NCBI GenBank assembly: GCA_965115915.1
Contig: OZ220483.1
Coordinates: 1,674,001 to 1,738,000, forward strand
Length of the DNA stretch: 64,000 nucleotides
Direction: 5' to 3'
Origin: G965115915 sp965115915
GTDB taxonomy: Bacteria; Pseudomonadota; Gammaproteobacteria; Eutrophobiales; Eutrophobiaceae
Positions 24,201-31,980 of this stretch are shown one piece after another; the stretch's first letter is position 1; every line of letters begins with the position of its first letter. The notes beneath the pieces were generated by a model, which saw only the letters and a list, made by a program, of their open reading frames with translations, was not told the origin of the DNA and made no database searches. A program made the translations under genes and the position numbers.

Positions 24201-26459
24201 GGTGGCAGGATCGGTGTTACGGTACGTGACCCGGAGCGAGGGCGACCTGCTCGGGCTCACATCAAAGCTGTAGAACTCCAATGGCGCATGCTGCCGTGGC
24301 GTGGCCGGAATAATATTGAGCCGCAACCCTATGGCCGAGTCGCGCGTGCGGCCCGCGAGCGCCATCACCGCGTTCAACGTGGGCGCAAGATTGGTGGAGG
24401 TCACCACCCCGCTCGCACCGCGATTGAAAAAAATATTTCGGGGGCTGCTGACAGGCTGCCCGTACAGGTCGTCCGGGTCCCCCGGGTCAAAACCGGGCAC
24501 GTTGTCGAGCAGGATCGCCCGGATCTGCATCCCAGTAAACTCGTTGTTCGTACCTATGAGCTCCATCTGCAAGCGTGCATCGCTTATCCGCGAACCCGGC
24601 GGGATCGGCAGCGTCGGGAAGCGCAGCACCATGGCGGCCGTCCGACTACCGACCGGGAGCTGCAGGCGACCGCCGGTGTTGACCGGGTCGCTGCTGCTAA
24701 CCCGGTACGTGTCGTCCTCCGAGGACTGCACCTGGCCGTACACCTCCACGGAACGGCAGTCACCGGTACCCCTGGTGTATGCCACCTCCAGACTCGGCGC
24801 CTGCCCCGGGTCGTCCTCGTAAGTAACGATATCCCGGTAACCGGGGTCGCTGCCCGCACGCGTGAGGATCAGGCTGAGGGTGTTGCCACCGCACCAGCCC
24901 GAGCGATTGACCACCTCCTGCACTACGTCCTTGAGGTCGCCGGTGCAGGTTCCATCGACACAGGTAGTATAGGTCTCGCCCGCCACCATCGCGCCGACCT
25001 GCCAATCCATCTGGTTCGTGGTACGGGCGCGGCCCGAGATATTACCGCTCGCGGCCTGGAACGCGGCCGAGTCATCCGCCGCCTCGGCCTGGATGCGCCA
25101 GCTTACCGCCCTGCTCTCGGTCGCGCTGCCAGTGACGGCCAGCACGGCACGGGCGATCGTCGCACCCCGCGGGATTTGGAGTTGGGCAAAACGCAGCCCG
25201 ATTACATTCTCCGCGGAGGGGGTAGCAGAACCCCACTGGATGTCCAGACGCGGGGCGTCGGTGCCCGTATCGCCAAGCTGGACTTGTGGTGTGGCGCCGC
25301 CAACGTATAAGTAACTATCCCACTGTTCCACCACCAGCCCGAGGGCATTGCCCGAGGCCCATCCAGCCCGATTGACGATGCTGCTGATGCGATCAGTTAC
25401 CGGGAAACTCACCTCCCTTGTTGTCGCATCAATATTTCGTATCGCCGGCCGTTGTGCGCGCACGGCGGAACCGTAATCGCGGGCGCCACTACTAAGTTCA
25501 GGCACAAAGTCGGGCTTCATTGTATAGGTAGCCAGCGGCGGGTCGGCGGTAAAAGACGGCACATCGTCCCGGGCCAACGCCACTACCCTCATATTTGCTG
25601 GATCACGTGCGGCATTGGAGACATTGCGCCGCATATTCATCGCCAGTTCCGCTGACCGGATATACGCACCCTGGGTCAGCGCGACATTCGGGAAACGGAG
25701 ATACACGCTTGGGCTAACATAAAGATTGGCTGTTGAAAGCCGTAGCATCCATCTCAGTTGATCTGAAACTTCTACCCCCATAAGACTCGCAGTGCGAAAG
25801 CGGAATCCCGTTTGAAAAGTAGTAACACCAAACAAACCAACGTTTCTATATATTACCGTCTCGTTGTCGTCATCGGCGGCATAGACCGTCACGGTGGGCG
25901 GTACTGACATTGGCGGTTGCCCCGGGACGCGCAGCGAGGTGTCGGTCAGCACCGCGGCCACCGCGGGCATCGAGACGCGCTCATGGGCATCGTCGGCGCC
26001 GGTCCGGATCGTGCCGACAACCACCGCCGCATCAGCCTCGCCGACCACATCCGCCAGCCGGCCGTCCAGCGGCTTCACCGGGAACAATACCGTCCCGCCG
26101 TAGGTGGAGCGGTAGGAATCATGGAAACGCATCAGCCCGACGGCCAGGTTGCTGCTCTCGGTCAGCAGTGTGGTCAGCACCTCGCGCAGTTCCTGGATGA
26201 AGCTCTTGCCGCCAAGACCCGTGGCCTGCATGCTCCCCGAGGTGTCCAGGATGAACAGCACCTTGCCGAGCACCGTGTTGCTTTGCACCGAACTGTGCAC
26301 ATTGGCGAAGTAGATGTCGGTGTCATCGGCCCGCGCCTGGCCCGCGCCCAGGCTCAGGGCCAGCCCGCAGACAAAGGCCGCCAGCGTGCGGCAGCAGCGG
26401 GCGCCGCGCAGCCGCCCGCCAGTGGTATTCTCGCTATCGTGTGCTATCGCGTTGTGCAT
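21279..26459 (-). CDS. pilY1: PilY1-type pilus assembly/adhesion protein with inserted beta-sandwich modules
   Basis: A 1726-residue exported protein (signal peptide to about 44). A von Willebrand A domain begins with the MIDAS motif DTSGSM at 72-77, is interrupted by about 560 residues, and resumes near 750, with SDGEPN at 896-901. The inserted stretch contains three similar modules (about 190-410, 411-562, 570-748) of the LRFPxLxIPPGSRISDARLQ type ending in aPxLxVxY, resembling DNRLRE/CBM96-like domains. The C-terminal PilY1 beta-propeller carries a calcium loop DSDGDGYDD at 1442-1450. PilY1 primes pilus assembly, acts at the tip as an adhesin and regulates retraction. It lies within the minor pilin operon. 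Confidence 0.9.
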   Translation of the reverse strand: MHNAIAHDSENTTGGRLRGARCCRTLAAFVCGLALSLGAGQARADDTDIYFANVHSSVQSNTVLGKVLFILDTSGSMQATGLGGKSFIQELREVLTTLLTESSNLAVGLMRFHDSYRSTYGGTVLFPVKPLDGRLADVVGEADAAVVVGTIRTGADDAHERVSMPAVAAVLTDTSLRVPGQPPMSVPPTVTVYAADDDNETVIYRNVGLFGVTTFQTGFRFRTASLMGVEVSDQLRWMLRLSTANLYVSPSVYLRFPNVALTQGAYIRSAELAMNMRRNVSNAARDPANMRVVALARDDVPSFTADPPLATYTMKPDFVPELSSGARDYGSAVRAQRPAIRNIDATTREVSFPVTDRISSIVNRAGWASGNALGLVVEQWDSYLYVGGATPQVQLGDTGTDAPRLDIQWGSATPSAENVIGLRFAQLQIPRGATIARAVLAVTGSATESRAVSWRIQAEAADDSAAFQAASGNISGRARTTNQMDWQVGAMVAGETYTTCVDGTCTGDLKDVVQEVVNRSGWCGGNTLSLILTRAGSDPGYRDIVTYEDDPGQAPSLEVAYTRGTGDCRSVEVYGQVQSSEDDTYRVSSSDPVNTGGRLQLPVGSRTAAMVLRFPTLPIPPGSRISDARLQMELIGTNNEFTGMQIRAILLDNVPGFDPGDPDDLYGQPVSSPRNIFFNRGASGVVTSTNLAPTLNAVMALAGRTRDSAIGLRLNIIPATPRQHAPLEFYSFDVSPSRSPSLRVTYRNTDPATDANQVRERLIQVVQGLNAVSATPTANTMLEAAAYWKGAAVLTGGWRGRFSRVSHPASYCQANADPTLDPDCRGATQNQTAPDPRPYTDRYGVEIVENCFPWALEDRRCAIRRIIGTARYLSPFTDLPADSQTCAIGNHQILMSDGEPNFGLYGSASQVRSGYSGLFGGSCATPAIDGELCVRELATQLATTDLSSTEAGQQSVKTHTVAFRVPGTELSAKQFLEDVAAAGEGDYYEANDAAELLSAFKRVLDVVRSTTGSSFVSPSLATNAFNRLLSRDEVYFGMFSPTTERSWLGNLKKFGICVDSTAGCTLGSILDVDGDNAVVPSGPNKDKFREDAKSYWSSVADGGQVTVGGAGEQIDDYTAERIYTDAPAPPLSRGDSLSSATTELNSTNWNSPDMATVRSRVCPTPDTAPGSVCEKLMLWWIGKSIDPLATDTSADTRWSVADVLHSSPAIISYGGVEATQTYYDRILVGTNDGGLRFVNANTGEQEWRFYPYALLSNLSQHYENQTGDHLYGVDGTPTLRVEDVDSDGVIEPADGDLIHAYFGLRRGGTYYYALDLSPSSTWTNDNNRVVPKYLWHIDPALRGADFSRMGQSWAQPVLTTLLTRGRPQQTLIFGGGYDPRLDNGFGTAATGGMDNRGNAIHFVDPDTGVLQFSITGNCSGACGNIEVNDMRHSIVARVALLDSDGDGYDDRLYVGDTGGQVWRVDLGTELLDGSARGTVVGRLAVVSDSADADKRKIFERASVIQVLDSQYSDAIGGEYDYVFVGTGDRTDPLETVVRNRFYALRDRVIGRLPDTDNDNRADSGYRILRNSDLVDITIRSAGLNSADPRDKSSHGWYYEFRRAGPQGEGEKVLSGSTVIAGTVYFTTYAPEAMGANPCEANIGDSRAYNFDVLSSKVAIDWDTSDSDRFHYRKDRVRSIGKGIPSDIVPVFTKEGVVGIVGIEGGVSQIGKLADLPRYRTYWYEDI

Positions 26460-26462
26460 GCT

Positions 26463-26834
26463 TCACCTCGGCTGCCGGCACAGGATGCGGCCGGTGTACT
26501 CCGGTTCCCAGCCCGGGGCGGTGCCGAAACAGGGCGGGTTCGGCGTGCCGGTATCCATCGCACAGACCTTGCCGGCGCGTGGCCCGTGGGTGTACCGCGC
26601 CATCAGCCGGCCCGAGCCATTCGGGCAATACACCCGGTAGTAGTGTTCCGCGCCGTCCGCGCCGAGGTCGCGCACGCGCACCTCCGGGCGCTGCCCCTGG
26701 GCCGGCACCGGCGCCGCCACGGCCAGCAACAGCGCCAGCGCCAGCAGCACGCCGCCGGCCGGGCCGGCCCCGCTCCGTGTCGCGGGCAGGGCCCCGCCGG
26801 TGTGTCTGTGGTGGATGGTCATACGCTTTGTCAT
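26463..26834 (-). CDS. Small secreted four-cysteine protein in the pilin operon
   Basis: A 123-residue protein with a hydrophobic segment at about 27-45 (VLLALALLLAVAAPVPAQG) that reads as a signal peptide after a long basic start. The mature part is about 75 residues with four cysteines (in YYRVYCPNG, GKVCAMD, NPPCFGT and ILCRQP), suggesting two disulfides, and aromatic/Gly-rich segments. I do not recognise a family. It lies between pilX and pilY1, three bases before the pilY1 ATG, so it is likely coexpressed and may assist the minor pilins or PilY1. Confidence 0.6.
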   Translation of the reverse strand: MTKRMTIHHRHTGGALPATRSGAGPAGGVLLALALLLAVAAPVPAQGQRPEVRVRDLGADGAEHYYRVYCPNGSGRLMARYTHGPRAGKVCAMDTGTPNPPCFGTAPGWEPEYTGRILCRQPR

Positions 26835-27026
26835 GTTGTCATGCGCTCGCTGTGTCTCGTTGTCGTGGCCTGTTATCCCATTGCCTGTGATGCTGTGCGC
26901 CGATTACACAGGATTCAGACCCGCGCAGGCAACGCCATGCGGCACCGTTCAGCCGCCCCAGACAGCCTTTGATGAGCGCACTCACGCCGGCGAGCGGAAC
27001 GACACAGCCTGGCCGCCGCACCAGGC

Positions 27027-27545
27027 TCATTTTCTGCCGACCTGATACATGCCGGCAACGACCTCCGAGCGCGTTATCCCGTCGGCCAGCTCGGCGATGC
27101 CGTTGACGTTGAAGTGATAGAAGGCGTAGCTGCTGTCCCAGTTGGAACCGCGCCGCGGCGCGGTGCGCTGCCGATAGAACATGCTGTATCTGCGCGTGCC
27201 GGGATAGTCCGAGATGGCGGGCAGAGTGCGCTGATAGGGACTGGCCTCGGTGTAGCGCAGGTTGATGCCCTGCTCATCGTTTACCGCCTGCGCCAGCGCC
27301 GATTCGGCCACCTGAAAAGAGGTGTTGACCACCTGGGAATTCGCCACCATACGTTCCTCCACCACAGTGGTGCTCATCGTGGACAGCCCCAGCATGGTCA
27401 GAACCAGCAGCATGACCAGCGCCGTGATCAACACCGCCCCGTGCTGCCGCCGCGGGCCAATCGGTGCATGCCGGGCGCCGCGCAACACCACGCTGCCCCG
27501 CAGCGGGCCAGCGGGCGTTTGTCGGCTTGTCAGCGCCTTCAGCAT
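27027..27545 (-). CDS. pilX: Minor pilin-like protein PilX
   Basis: A 172-residue protein of the PilX family: a basic N-terminus, then GAVLITALVMLLVLTMLGLSTM, the PilX-type hydrophobic helix, which lacks the strict GFTLIE motif, and VVEERMVANSQ immediately after, typical of PilX. It is a minor pilin that works with PilV, PilW, PilE and PilY1 to prime pilus assembly at the inner membrane. ATG 27545 is chosen; a TTG at 27557 overlapping the pilW stop is possible. An apparently empty stretch of about 190 bases follows before the small Cys gene. Confidence 0.85.
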   Translation of the reverse strand: MLKALTSRQTPAGPLRGSVVLRGARHAPIGPRRQHGAVLITALVMLLVLTMLGLSTMSTTVVEERMVANSQVVNTSFQVAESALAQAVNDEQGINLRYTEASPYQRTLPAISDYPGTRRYSMFYRQRTAPRRGSNWDSSYAFYHFNVNGIAELADGITRSEVVAGMYQVGRK

Positions 27546-27553
27546 GCCGGTAT

Positions 27554-28669
27554 TCAACTGTCGATGCGGTTGCGGATCTGCACCGTGGTGGTAAACAGGC
27601 GCCGCCGGACGTGATCGACACCGGGACTCACCATCTGTGTCAGCAGCGTGTAGGTGTTGGTGTCCTGTGTCAGGCTATAGTTCTCGGTTTCGGTACGAAA
27701 CAGCAGGGCCAGCCGTACCGCACTGATCCGATCCCAATCCAGCGTGGCGTCGCTGGCCTCTTTATAGGTGGCCTGCCCGTCTTCCAGAAAGGCGATTTTC
27801 ATGCCCTCCACCCCAACTATCAGCAGCTCTTCGACATAGTCCGCCGCCTCGTATGAATACTGCAGGCGATACAGGCTCGGAACCCCCCCGAGCCTGCTCC
27901 TCTCGTGCGGCCGAGAACCGTTATATACGATATACGCCCTGGATACCAGGGTGTATATCGGCGTGCCGGCAGCGTACACGCGGCGCAACTGATCGGAGGC
28001 GTTCTTCCCACCAGCGATCCGATGCTGGATAAAACCGCTTCTCAATTGGGCCAGGGTGCCGGTGGCGATGAACAACTCGCTGTCCGTGCAATCGGCGATA
28101 CCCAACGCCATATCCTGTTCAAGCACCCCATTGGCGTCCACCCGCAGCGTGGCGTCAGGTGAGCCCATGCCGGTGAGCAGTTCCAGACCGGTCGGCTCCA
28201 GGAAACGTACCGCGAACGCGTCGGTATTCAGCACCTGGGCGTTTAAGTTAAATCGATCTCCAGTTGAGACCCACTCGGAATAAAGGAAGCGATCTGCCGT
28301 CCCATCGATAACCGTCCGGTTCGATATGGTGTACCACTCCGGTGCCTGCGCGACAGCAGTCCTATCGTACGCTTCCACCGGAGCGACCGTGATCTTGCTC
28401 TGCACCCGGTCCGGGTCGTCCGAACAGCCCACATGGCCGGCCATGCGGATATCATACAATAGCGTATCAAACGCAAAACGCATATTCTCCTGCAGACGGC
28501 TCATCATCTGCTGTTCCTCATAGACCCGCTTGTTGCTGACCATCATGCTGGCGGCCCCGCCAAGCAGCAGCAAGCCGACACTCAGTGCCACCAACACCTC
28601 GATCAGGGTCAACCCCCGTTGCCCGCGCAACGGCACACGGCGCCCGTCGATCCGAGCGCTGTTACGCAT
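27554..28669 (-). CDS. pilW: Minor pilin-like protein PilW
   Basis: A 371-residue PilW-family minor pilin with prepilin motif GLTLIEVLVALSVG near residue 24 and the family's large C-terminal domain (NKRVYEEQQMMSRLQENMRFAFDTLLYDIRMAGHVGC is the characteristic segment just after the helix; only part of it is needed for recognition). The start at ATG 28669 falls four bases after the pilV stop. It forms the PilVWX-E-Y1 priming complex with its neighbours. Confidence 0.88.
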   Translation of the reverse strand: MRNSARIDGRRVPLRGQRGLTLIEVLVALSVGLLLLGGAASMMVSNKRVYEEQQMMSRLQENMRFAFDTLLYDIRMAGHVGCSDDPDRVQSKITVAPVEAYDRTAVAQAPEWYTISNRTVIDGTADRFLYSEWVSTGDRFNLNAQVLNTDAFAVRFLEPTGLELLTGMGSPDATLRVDANGVLEQDMALGIADCTDSELFIATGTLAQLRSGFIQHRIAGGKNASDQLRRVYAAGTPIYTLVSRAYIVYNGSRPHERSRLGGVPSLYRLQYSYEAADYVEELLIVGVEGMKIAFLEDGQATYKEASDATLDWDRISAVRLALLFRTETENYSLTQDTNTYTLLTQMVSPGVDHVRRRLFTTTVQIRNRIDS

Positions 28670-28673
28670 TACC

Positions 28674-29168
28674 CTAGATGCTAAAGGCATAGAGCATATC
28701 ATGACTCTCACCATTGCGATCCTGCCATCGGAAACGCAGCGAAAACATGCCCCCGCTGCCGATCAGGCGCACCGCTATGCCATCAGGGAGGGTCAAGCTC
28801 ACCTGGTTACTCCAACATGCGGTGTCATTGGCCGCGTCGGCGGCAAGGTATACGGTACACGGGCTTGCCGCGGACGGCGTGGTCCATGACGTAAAAGCGT
28901 AATCGGCCGCATTGGCACTGTTGGTGCGGATGCGGTCGACCAGATCATAGGCAAGGAAATTGATCTGGCTGCGCAACATCGCGTCCTGATTGAACTGCAT
29001 CCCCTTGAGTTGCAGCGCGGCCACGCCCAACACCCCCGACGCCAGTACCAGCATCGCAACCAACACCTCGATCAGGCTGAAGCCACGGCTGGAGATGGCC
29101 GATCCGGCAGCGCCCGGTGGCCCTGTCCGCGTTGCACCGCAGCAACGCGTTGCGTGGCGGGTCCGCAT
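28674..29168 (-). CDS. pilV: Minor pilin-like protein PilV
   Basis: A 164-residue PilV-family protein: basic leader, prepilin site RGFSLIEVLVAMLVLASG, then GVAALQLKGMQFNQDAMLRSQ, characteristic of PilV. A Cys pair occurs in the C-terminal domain (SPCTVY and DTACWSN). The ATG at 29168 overlaps the fimT stop (ATGA), so translation is coupled; a GTG at 29183 would only add five residues. Confidence 0.87.
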   Translation of the reverse strand: MRTRHATRCCGATRTGPPGAAGSAISSRGFSLIEVLVAMLVLASGVLGVAALQLKGMQFNQDAMLRSQINFLAYDLVDRIRTNSANAADYAFTSWTTPSAASPCTVYLAADAANDTACWSNQVSLTLPDGIAVRLIGSGGMFSLRFRWQDRNGESHDMLYAFSI

Positions 29169-29710
29169 CAGGAATTCCGGCACGAGTCAGGCGCCGCCAC
29201 CCGTTGTACCTCCGAACGGCCAGTCAACGAGATACTGATCTGGCGCCCGGAATTCGCGCCCGAGCGGGGATTATTGCCCGCATCGCACAGCGTGATCGTT
29301 TCACTGGAGCGGGCATTGCCGCGGGAATTGAAAGTGACCAAGCCAGCGGAGGAGATTGCGCGCACATTACAGCCCGGTTCAACATCACGCAATATGAGCA
29401 TCCCACCCTGGGCAAAAACCAGCCAGCCCTGATTCCAGCCCAGACCCTTCTGTGTAACCGCGGTATCCTCTCTGAGCCTGGTGGCCTGGCTGCGCGCAAA
29501 CTGCAGACTGCCAATCAGGTCGTTGCTGTACGTGGCCAGGCAGTTGTTGCGCACCACCGCACGGTACTGCGGTATTGCAACGGCGGTGAGTATCCCCACT
29601 ATCGTGATTACCGTCATCAGTTCAATCAAATTGAACCCCGCCTGTGCACGGTGACGACCCGACAAGGCCTGCGGGGTCCGTGATCGCTGCCTGCCATATC
29701 CACACATCAT
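29168..29710 (-). CDS. fimT: FimT/GspH-type pseudopilin
   Basis: A 180-residue protein with the prepilin site GFNLIELMTVITIVGIL (F-N rather than F-T at positions 1-2) and a C-terminal GspH/FimT-like domain with two Cys residues (EPGCNV, TLCDAG) near the middle and end. FimT proteins are accessory pseudopilins, and some bind DNA during natural transformation. It is first in the pilin operon, downstream of the tRNA gene, so the operon promoter should lie between 29711 and about 29837. Confidence 0.83.
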   Translation of the reverse strand: MMCGYGRQRSRTPQALSGRHRAQAGFNLIELMTVITIVGILTAVAIPQYRAVVRNNCLATYSNDLIGSLQFARSQATRLREDTAVTQKGLGWNQGWLVFAQGGMLILRDVEPGCNVRAISSAGLVTFNSRGNARSSETITLCDAGNNPRSGANSGRQISISLTGRSEVQRVAAPDSCRNS

Positions 29711-29837
29711 GAGGTACCAGATACTCTGTTATCCGATGAATAGCAAGCTACCGGAGCCGATTCGCCGATAAAGGGCGACGTTGGATGGAACAAACGGTAT
29801 GCCCGGAGTCGACCGCCGCGCCATCGTGGATGGACTG

Positions 29838-29910
29838 TGCCGGAAACAGGATTCGAACCTGTGACCCCATCATTACGAATGATGTGCTCTACCTGCTGAG
29901 CTATTCCGGC
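29838..29910 (-). tRNA. tRNA-Thr(CGT)
   Basis: A complete 73-nt cloverleaf on the minus strand: acceptor GCCGGAA/TTCCGGC, D arm GCTC/GAGC, anticodon stem CATCA/TGATG with loop TTCGTAA (anticodon CGT, codon ACG), and T arm ACAGG-TTCGAAT-CCTGT. CCA is not encoded. It lies eight bases downstream of the stop of the Irr-like gene on the same strand, so it may be cotranscribed and processed. Confidence 0.95.
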
Positions 29911-29918
29911 ATACCGCG

Positions 29919-30398
29919 TCAGCGACATCGTGCGCGGGCCCGGCCGGCCCCCGACGCCACCACGCCCTGTCGTGCCCCACGTACATGCACCACCACATCC
30001 ACACCGACCAGTACGGTATCGGGTGGCAGTGCCGGCAATTGTCGCAGCGCAGGCGGACACGCCTGCAAATCGGACAATTGGCCTGTGTCCTCATTGTAGA
30101 CATGGTAATGCTCGTGGGTACAGGAATCATAGAAGCTGCCCCCGCGATTGAGCCTGAGTTCACGCGCCAGCCCCAGTTCCACAAACCGCTTCAGGGTATT
30201 GTAGACCGTGGCCCGGGATACCCGCAGCCCACGGCGGCGGGCGCGTCCGAGTATCTCTTCGGCGCACAGATGCTGCGGACGGCTCAGCAGGATCTCGGCG
30301 ATGCCCAGACGCTGGGCACTGCATTTGAGGCCGCGTTCGCGCAGCAGGCGGACGAGTGCGGAACGGGAACGCACCCACTGTGTCTGGCTGGTAGGCAT
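29919..30398 (-). CDS. Fur-family regulator, Irr-like
   Basis: A 159-residue Fur-superfamily repressor. The winged-helix part (residues 10-85) has the recognition helix VSRATVYNTLKRFVELGL. The dimerisation half carries the metal/haem-region stretch YDSCTHEHYHVYN. It then reads LPALPPDTVLVGVDVVVHVRG, which resembles Irr proteins (LPEPPEGT...VDVVVRLR) more than Fur, and the two CxxC zinc motifs of Fur are absent. The last 20 residues (GARQGVVASGAGRARARCR) look like an unrelated tail. The start ATG 30398 has an AGGAG ribosome site. Irr proteins sense haem status in alphaproteobacteria; the ligand here is not established. Confidence 0.75.
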   Translation of the reverse strand: MPTSQTQWVRSRSALVRLLRERGLKCSAQRLGIAEILLSRPQHLCAEEILGRARRRGLRVSRATVYNTLKRFVELGLARELRLNRGGSFYDSCTHEHYHVYNEDTGQLSDLQACPPALRQLPALPPDTVLVGVDVVVHVRGARQGVVASGAGRARARCR

Positions 30399-30476
30399 GA
30401 TCGAATCTCCTGGCTCTGTGGCGAGCCCGGGTACTATACTACAGGCGACCCGGACTGTCATCCGCTGTGCGGGTTG

Positions 30477-30510
30477 GGTTCACGACCAGTGAGACTACGC
30501 GGTCTCGGCC
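30477..30510. repeat. 34-bp direct repeat, left copy, bounding the low-GC island
   Basis: These 34 bases are identical to 32736-32769, in the same orientation. Here the sequence continues with TCCCCCCACCG, as in two other copies of the dispersed repeat (near 32130 and, inverted, near 62840). The right copy instead runs into the EVE gene. Confidence 0.95.
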
Positions 30511-30596
30511 TCCCCCCACCGACATATTCCGGAAAAGGTCGTTAATCCCGCATGTCGTCAATCACAAGTTTTGCAGAAATGGTCTACACATGGAAA

Positions 30597-31793
30597 TTAT
30601 GAATTCAACATTTTCTCTATCGTCAAGGTTGTTGCATCTATTATGTCTATATCACACATTGGTTTTGAATCTTCAACCAGACCAGTCTGCGTCTTGACCA
30701 AAAAAGATTTCTTATAGCCTTTGGTTTTTACCGCACCCGATAATAGTCCAAGTGCTTCCTCCAACGATTCACCCTGCTTCTGAATTCTGATGAGCACGGG
30801 CGAACCTTTGTATTGACGTTTCAGAATAGCGTCAATGCCTTTGTTACGATGAACCGGAATGCAATCCAACCCGTTCAGTAAAGCCAACGCATGTTCGTCC
30901 GCTGTTTTATAAGACTCTCTTCCTTTTCTTAGAAGGATTGAGTCACTACGTACTGGTTTGTTTAGCCGATCTGATGACAAGTTGATAGCGTCTTCTGAAA
31001 CATCAATCCCAAATGATTTTCTGTGCAGCAATTTTGCCGCAACCAAAGTGCTGCCACTACCGCAGAAGGGATCAAGCACAACATCACCTTCATCTGTGGT
31101 CAACTCAATAATCCTTTCCATTAGCAAAACAGGTTTCTGCGTCGGGTAACCGACCCTTTCTTTTGCTTTAGGGTTTAGATACGGAATGTCCCAAACATCT
31201 GAAAGTGGAACACCTTTCTTCTCACCATTTGTTATGACTTTCCCTTTCTCATCCCGTGCGCAAACAGATTTATTGTGTTCGTCTCTTACCCGCTTCTGTA
31301 GTATTTGTTCAATATTCGTAGACTCTGAATATCCATTGTAAATGACATTGAATTTCGGCTTTTTTGTTTTCGAATAGAAGTATATTGTTTGATGAGACGG
31401 CATTAATCCTTTGCATTTATTCGACCACCGTTTGTATGTCCAGATAATCTCTGATTGGAAGTTGCTTTCTCCAAATACGCTATTCAGTATTGCACGGATA
31501 ATATGAGTGGCGTTCCTGTCACAATGAACAAAGATGCTCCCGCTATCCTTAAGAACGGCTTTCATTGGGAGAATACGATTATATAAGAATTGAGCATATT
31601 CTCCACTGGAACCCCAAACGTCATCAAAAGAAAACTCTTGTGTCCTGTCCCGTGTTTTCAAGCGGTGTTTTTTTCCTGTGAAGAACGGGGGGTCCAGATA
31701 TATCAGGTCAACAGAATTTGGGCGAATTCTGCTTAATTCGTCCAAGCAATCCCCTTGATATAGAGTTGCCAATTCAGGCACCGTTTTTGACAT
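30597..31793 (-). CDS. DNA methyltransferase (N6-adenine or N4-cytosine, beta-type) with extra C-terminal domain
   Basis: A 398-residue site-specific DNA methyltransferase. The catalytic motif DPPF is at 34-37 and the AdoMet motif FCGSGST at 243-249. This order (catalytic before AdoMet) is the beta arrangement, which mostly methylates adenine N6 or cytosine N4. The segment VGYPTQKP precedes the AdoMet part as usual. Residues from about 295 form an additional domain with GIDAIL and VLIRIQKQ, which may be a divergent PD-(D/E)xK-type fold or part of target recognition. ATG 31793 is chosen; a TTG at 31805 is also in frame. It overlaps the restriction-enzyme remnant upstream. Base composition is much more AT-rich than the neighbours, suggesting transfer. 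Confidence 0.85.
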   Translation of the reverse strand: MSKTVPELATLYQGDCLDELSRIRPNSVDLIYLDPPFFTGKKHRLKTRDRTQEFSFDDVWGSSGEYAQFLYNRILPMKAVLKDSGSIFVHCDRNATHIIRAILNSVFGESNFQSEIIWTYKRWSNKCKGLMPSHQTIYFYSKTKKPKFNVIYNGYSESTNIEQILQKRVRDEHNKSVCARDEKGKVITNGEKKGVPLSDVWDIPYLNPKAKERVGYPTQKPVLLMERIIELTTDEGDVVLDPFCGSGSTLVAAKLLHRKSFGIDVSEDAINLSSDRLNKPVRSDSILLRKGRESYKTADEHALALLNGLDCIPVHRNKGIDAILKRQYKGSPVLIRIQKQGESLEEALGLLSGAVKTKGYKKSFLVKTQTGLVEDSKPMCDIDIIDATTLTIEKMLNS

Positions 31794-31980
31794 TCTCTTC
31801 TGCAATTTTATGAAGGATAAGCTTCAAATCGATATTGGTACGTTGTTGGACGTAATTCCAAGCCTCATCCCCGTAATGGTATTCACCCCCAATGCCATGA
31901 TACAGGGTTTCCAATGTTGATTGAATCCTGATGGCCTGCTGTCTGTTCGGGTAGTAGAACATGACCCTGACTGGTGTGTA
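31774..31980 (-). pseudogene. C-terminal stump of a probable restriction endonuclease
   Basis: About 68 codons survive, reading MFYYPNRQQAIRIQ, LYHGIGGEYHYGDEAW and IDLKLILHKIAEEN, and overlapping the start of the methyltransferase. The open frame runs upstream into the dispersed repeat at about 31980, and the only start-like codon there (TTG 31995) lies inside repeat sequence, so the 5' part is missing. The fragment resembles C-termini of type II restriction enzymes as I remember them, possibly the ApaLI-like group; this is recall, not a search. It shares the low GC content of the methyltransferase. Confidence 0.5.

Noticed and set aside
21450..25310. A 1286-codon open frame on the plus strand, opposite pilY1
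   Set aside because: It is the antisense of a GC-rich gene in a frame with few stop codons. The translation has no recognisable domain, and pilY1 on the other strand has clear motifs.
29785..30099. Plus-strand open frame containing GNRIRTCD
   Set aside because: This peptide is the well-known false translation of the antisense strand of a tRNA gene, here tRNA-Thr.
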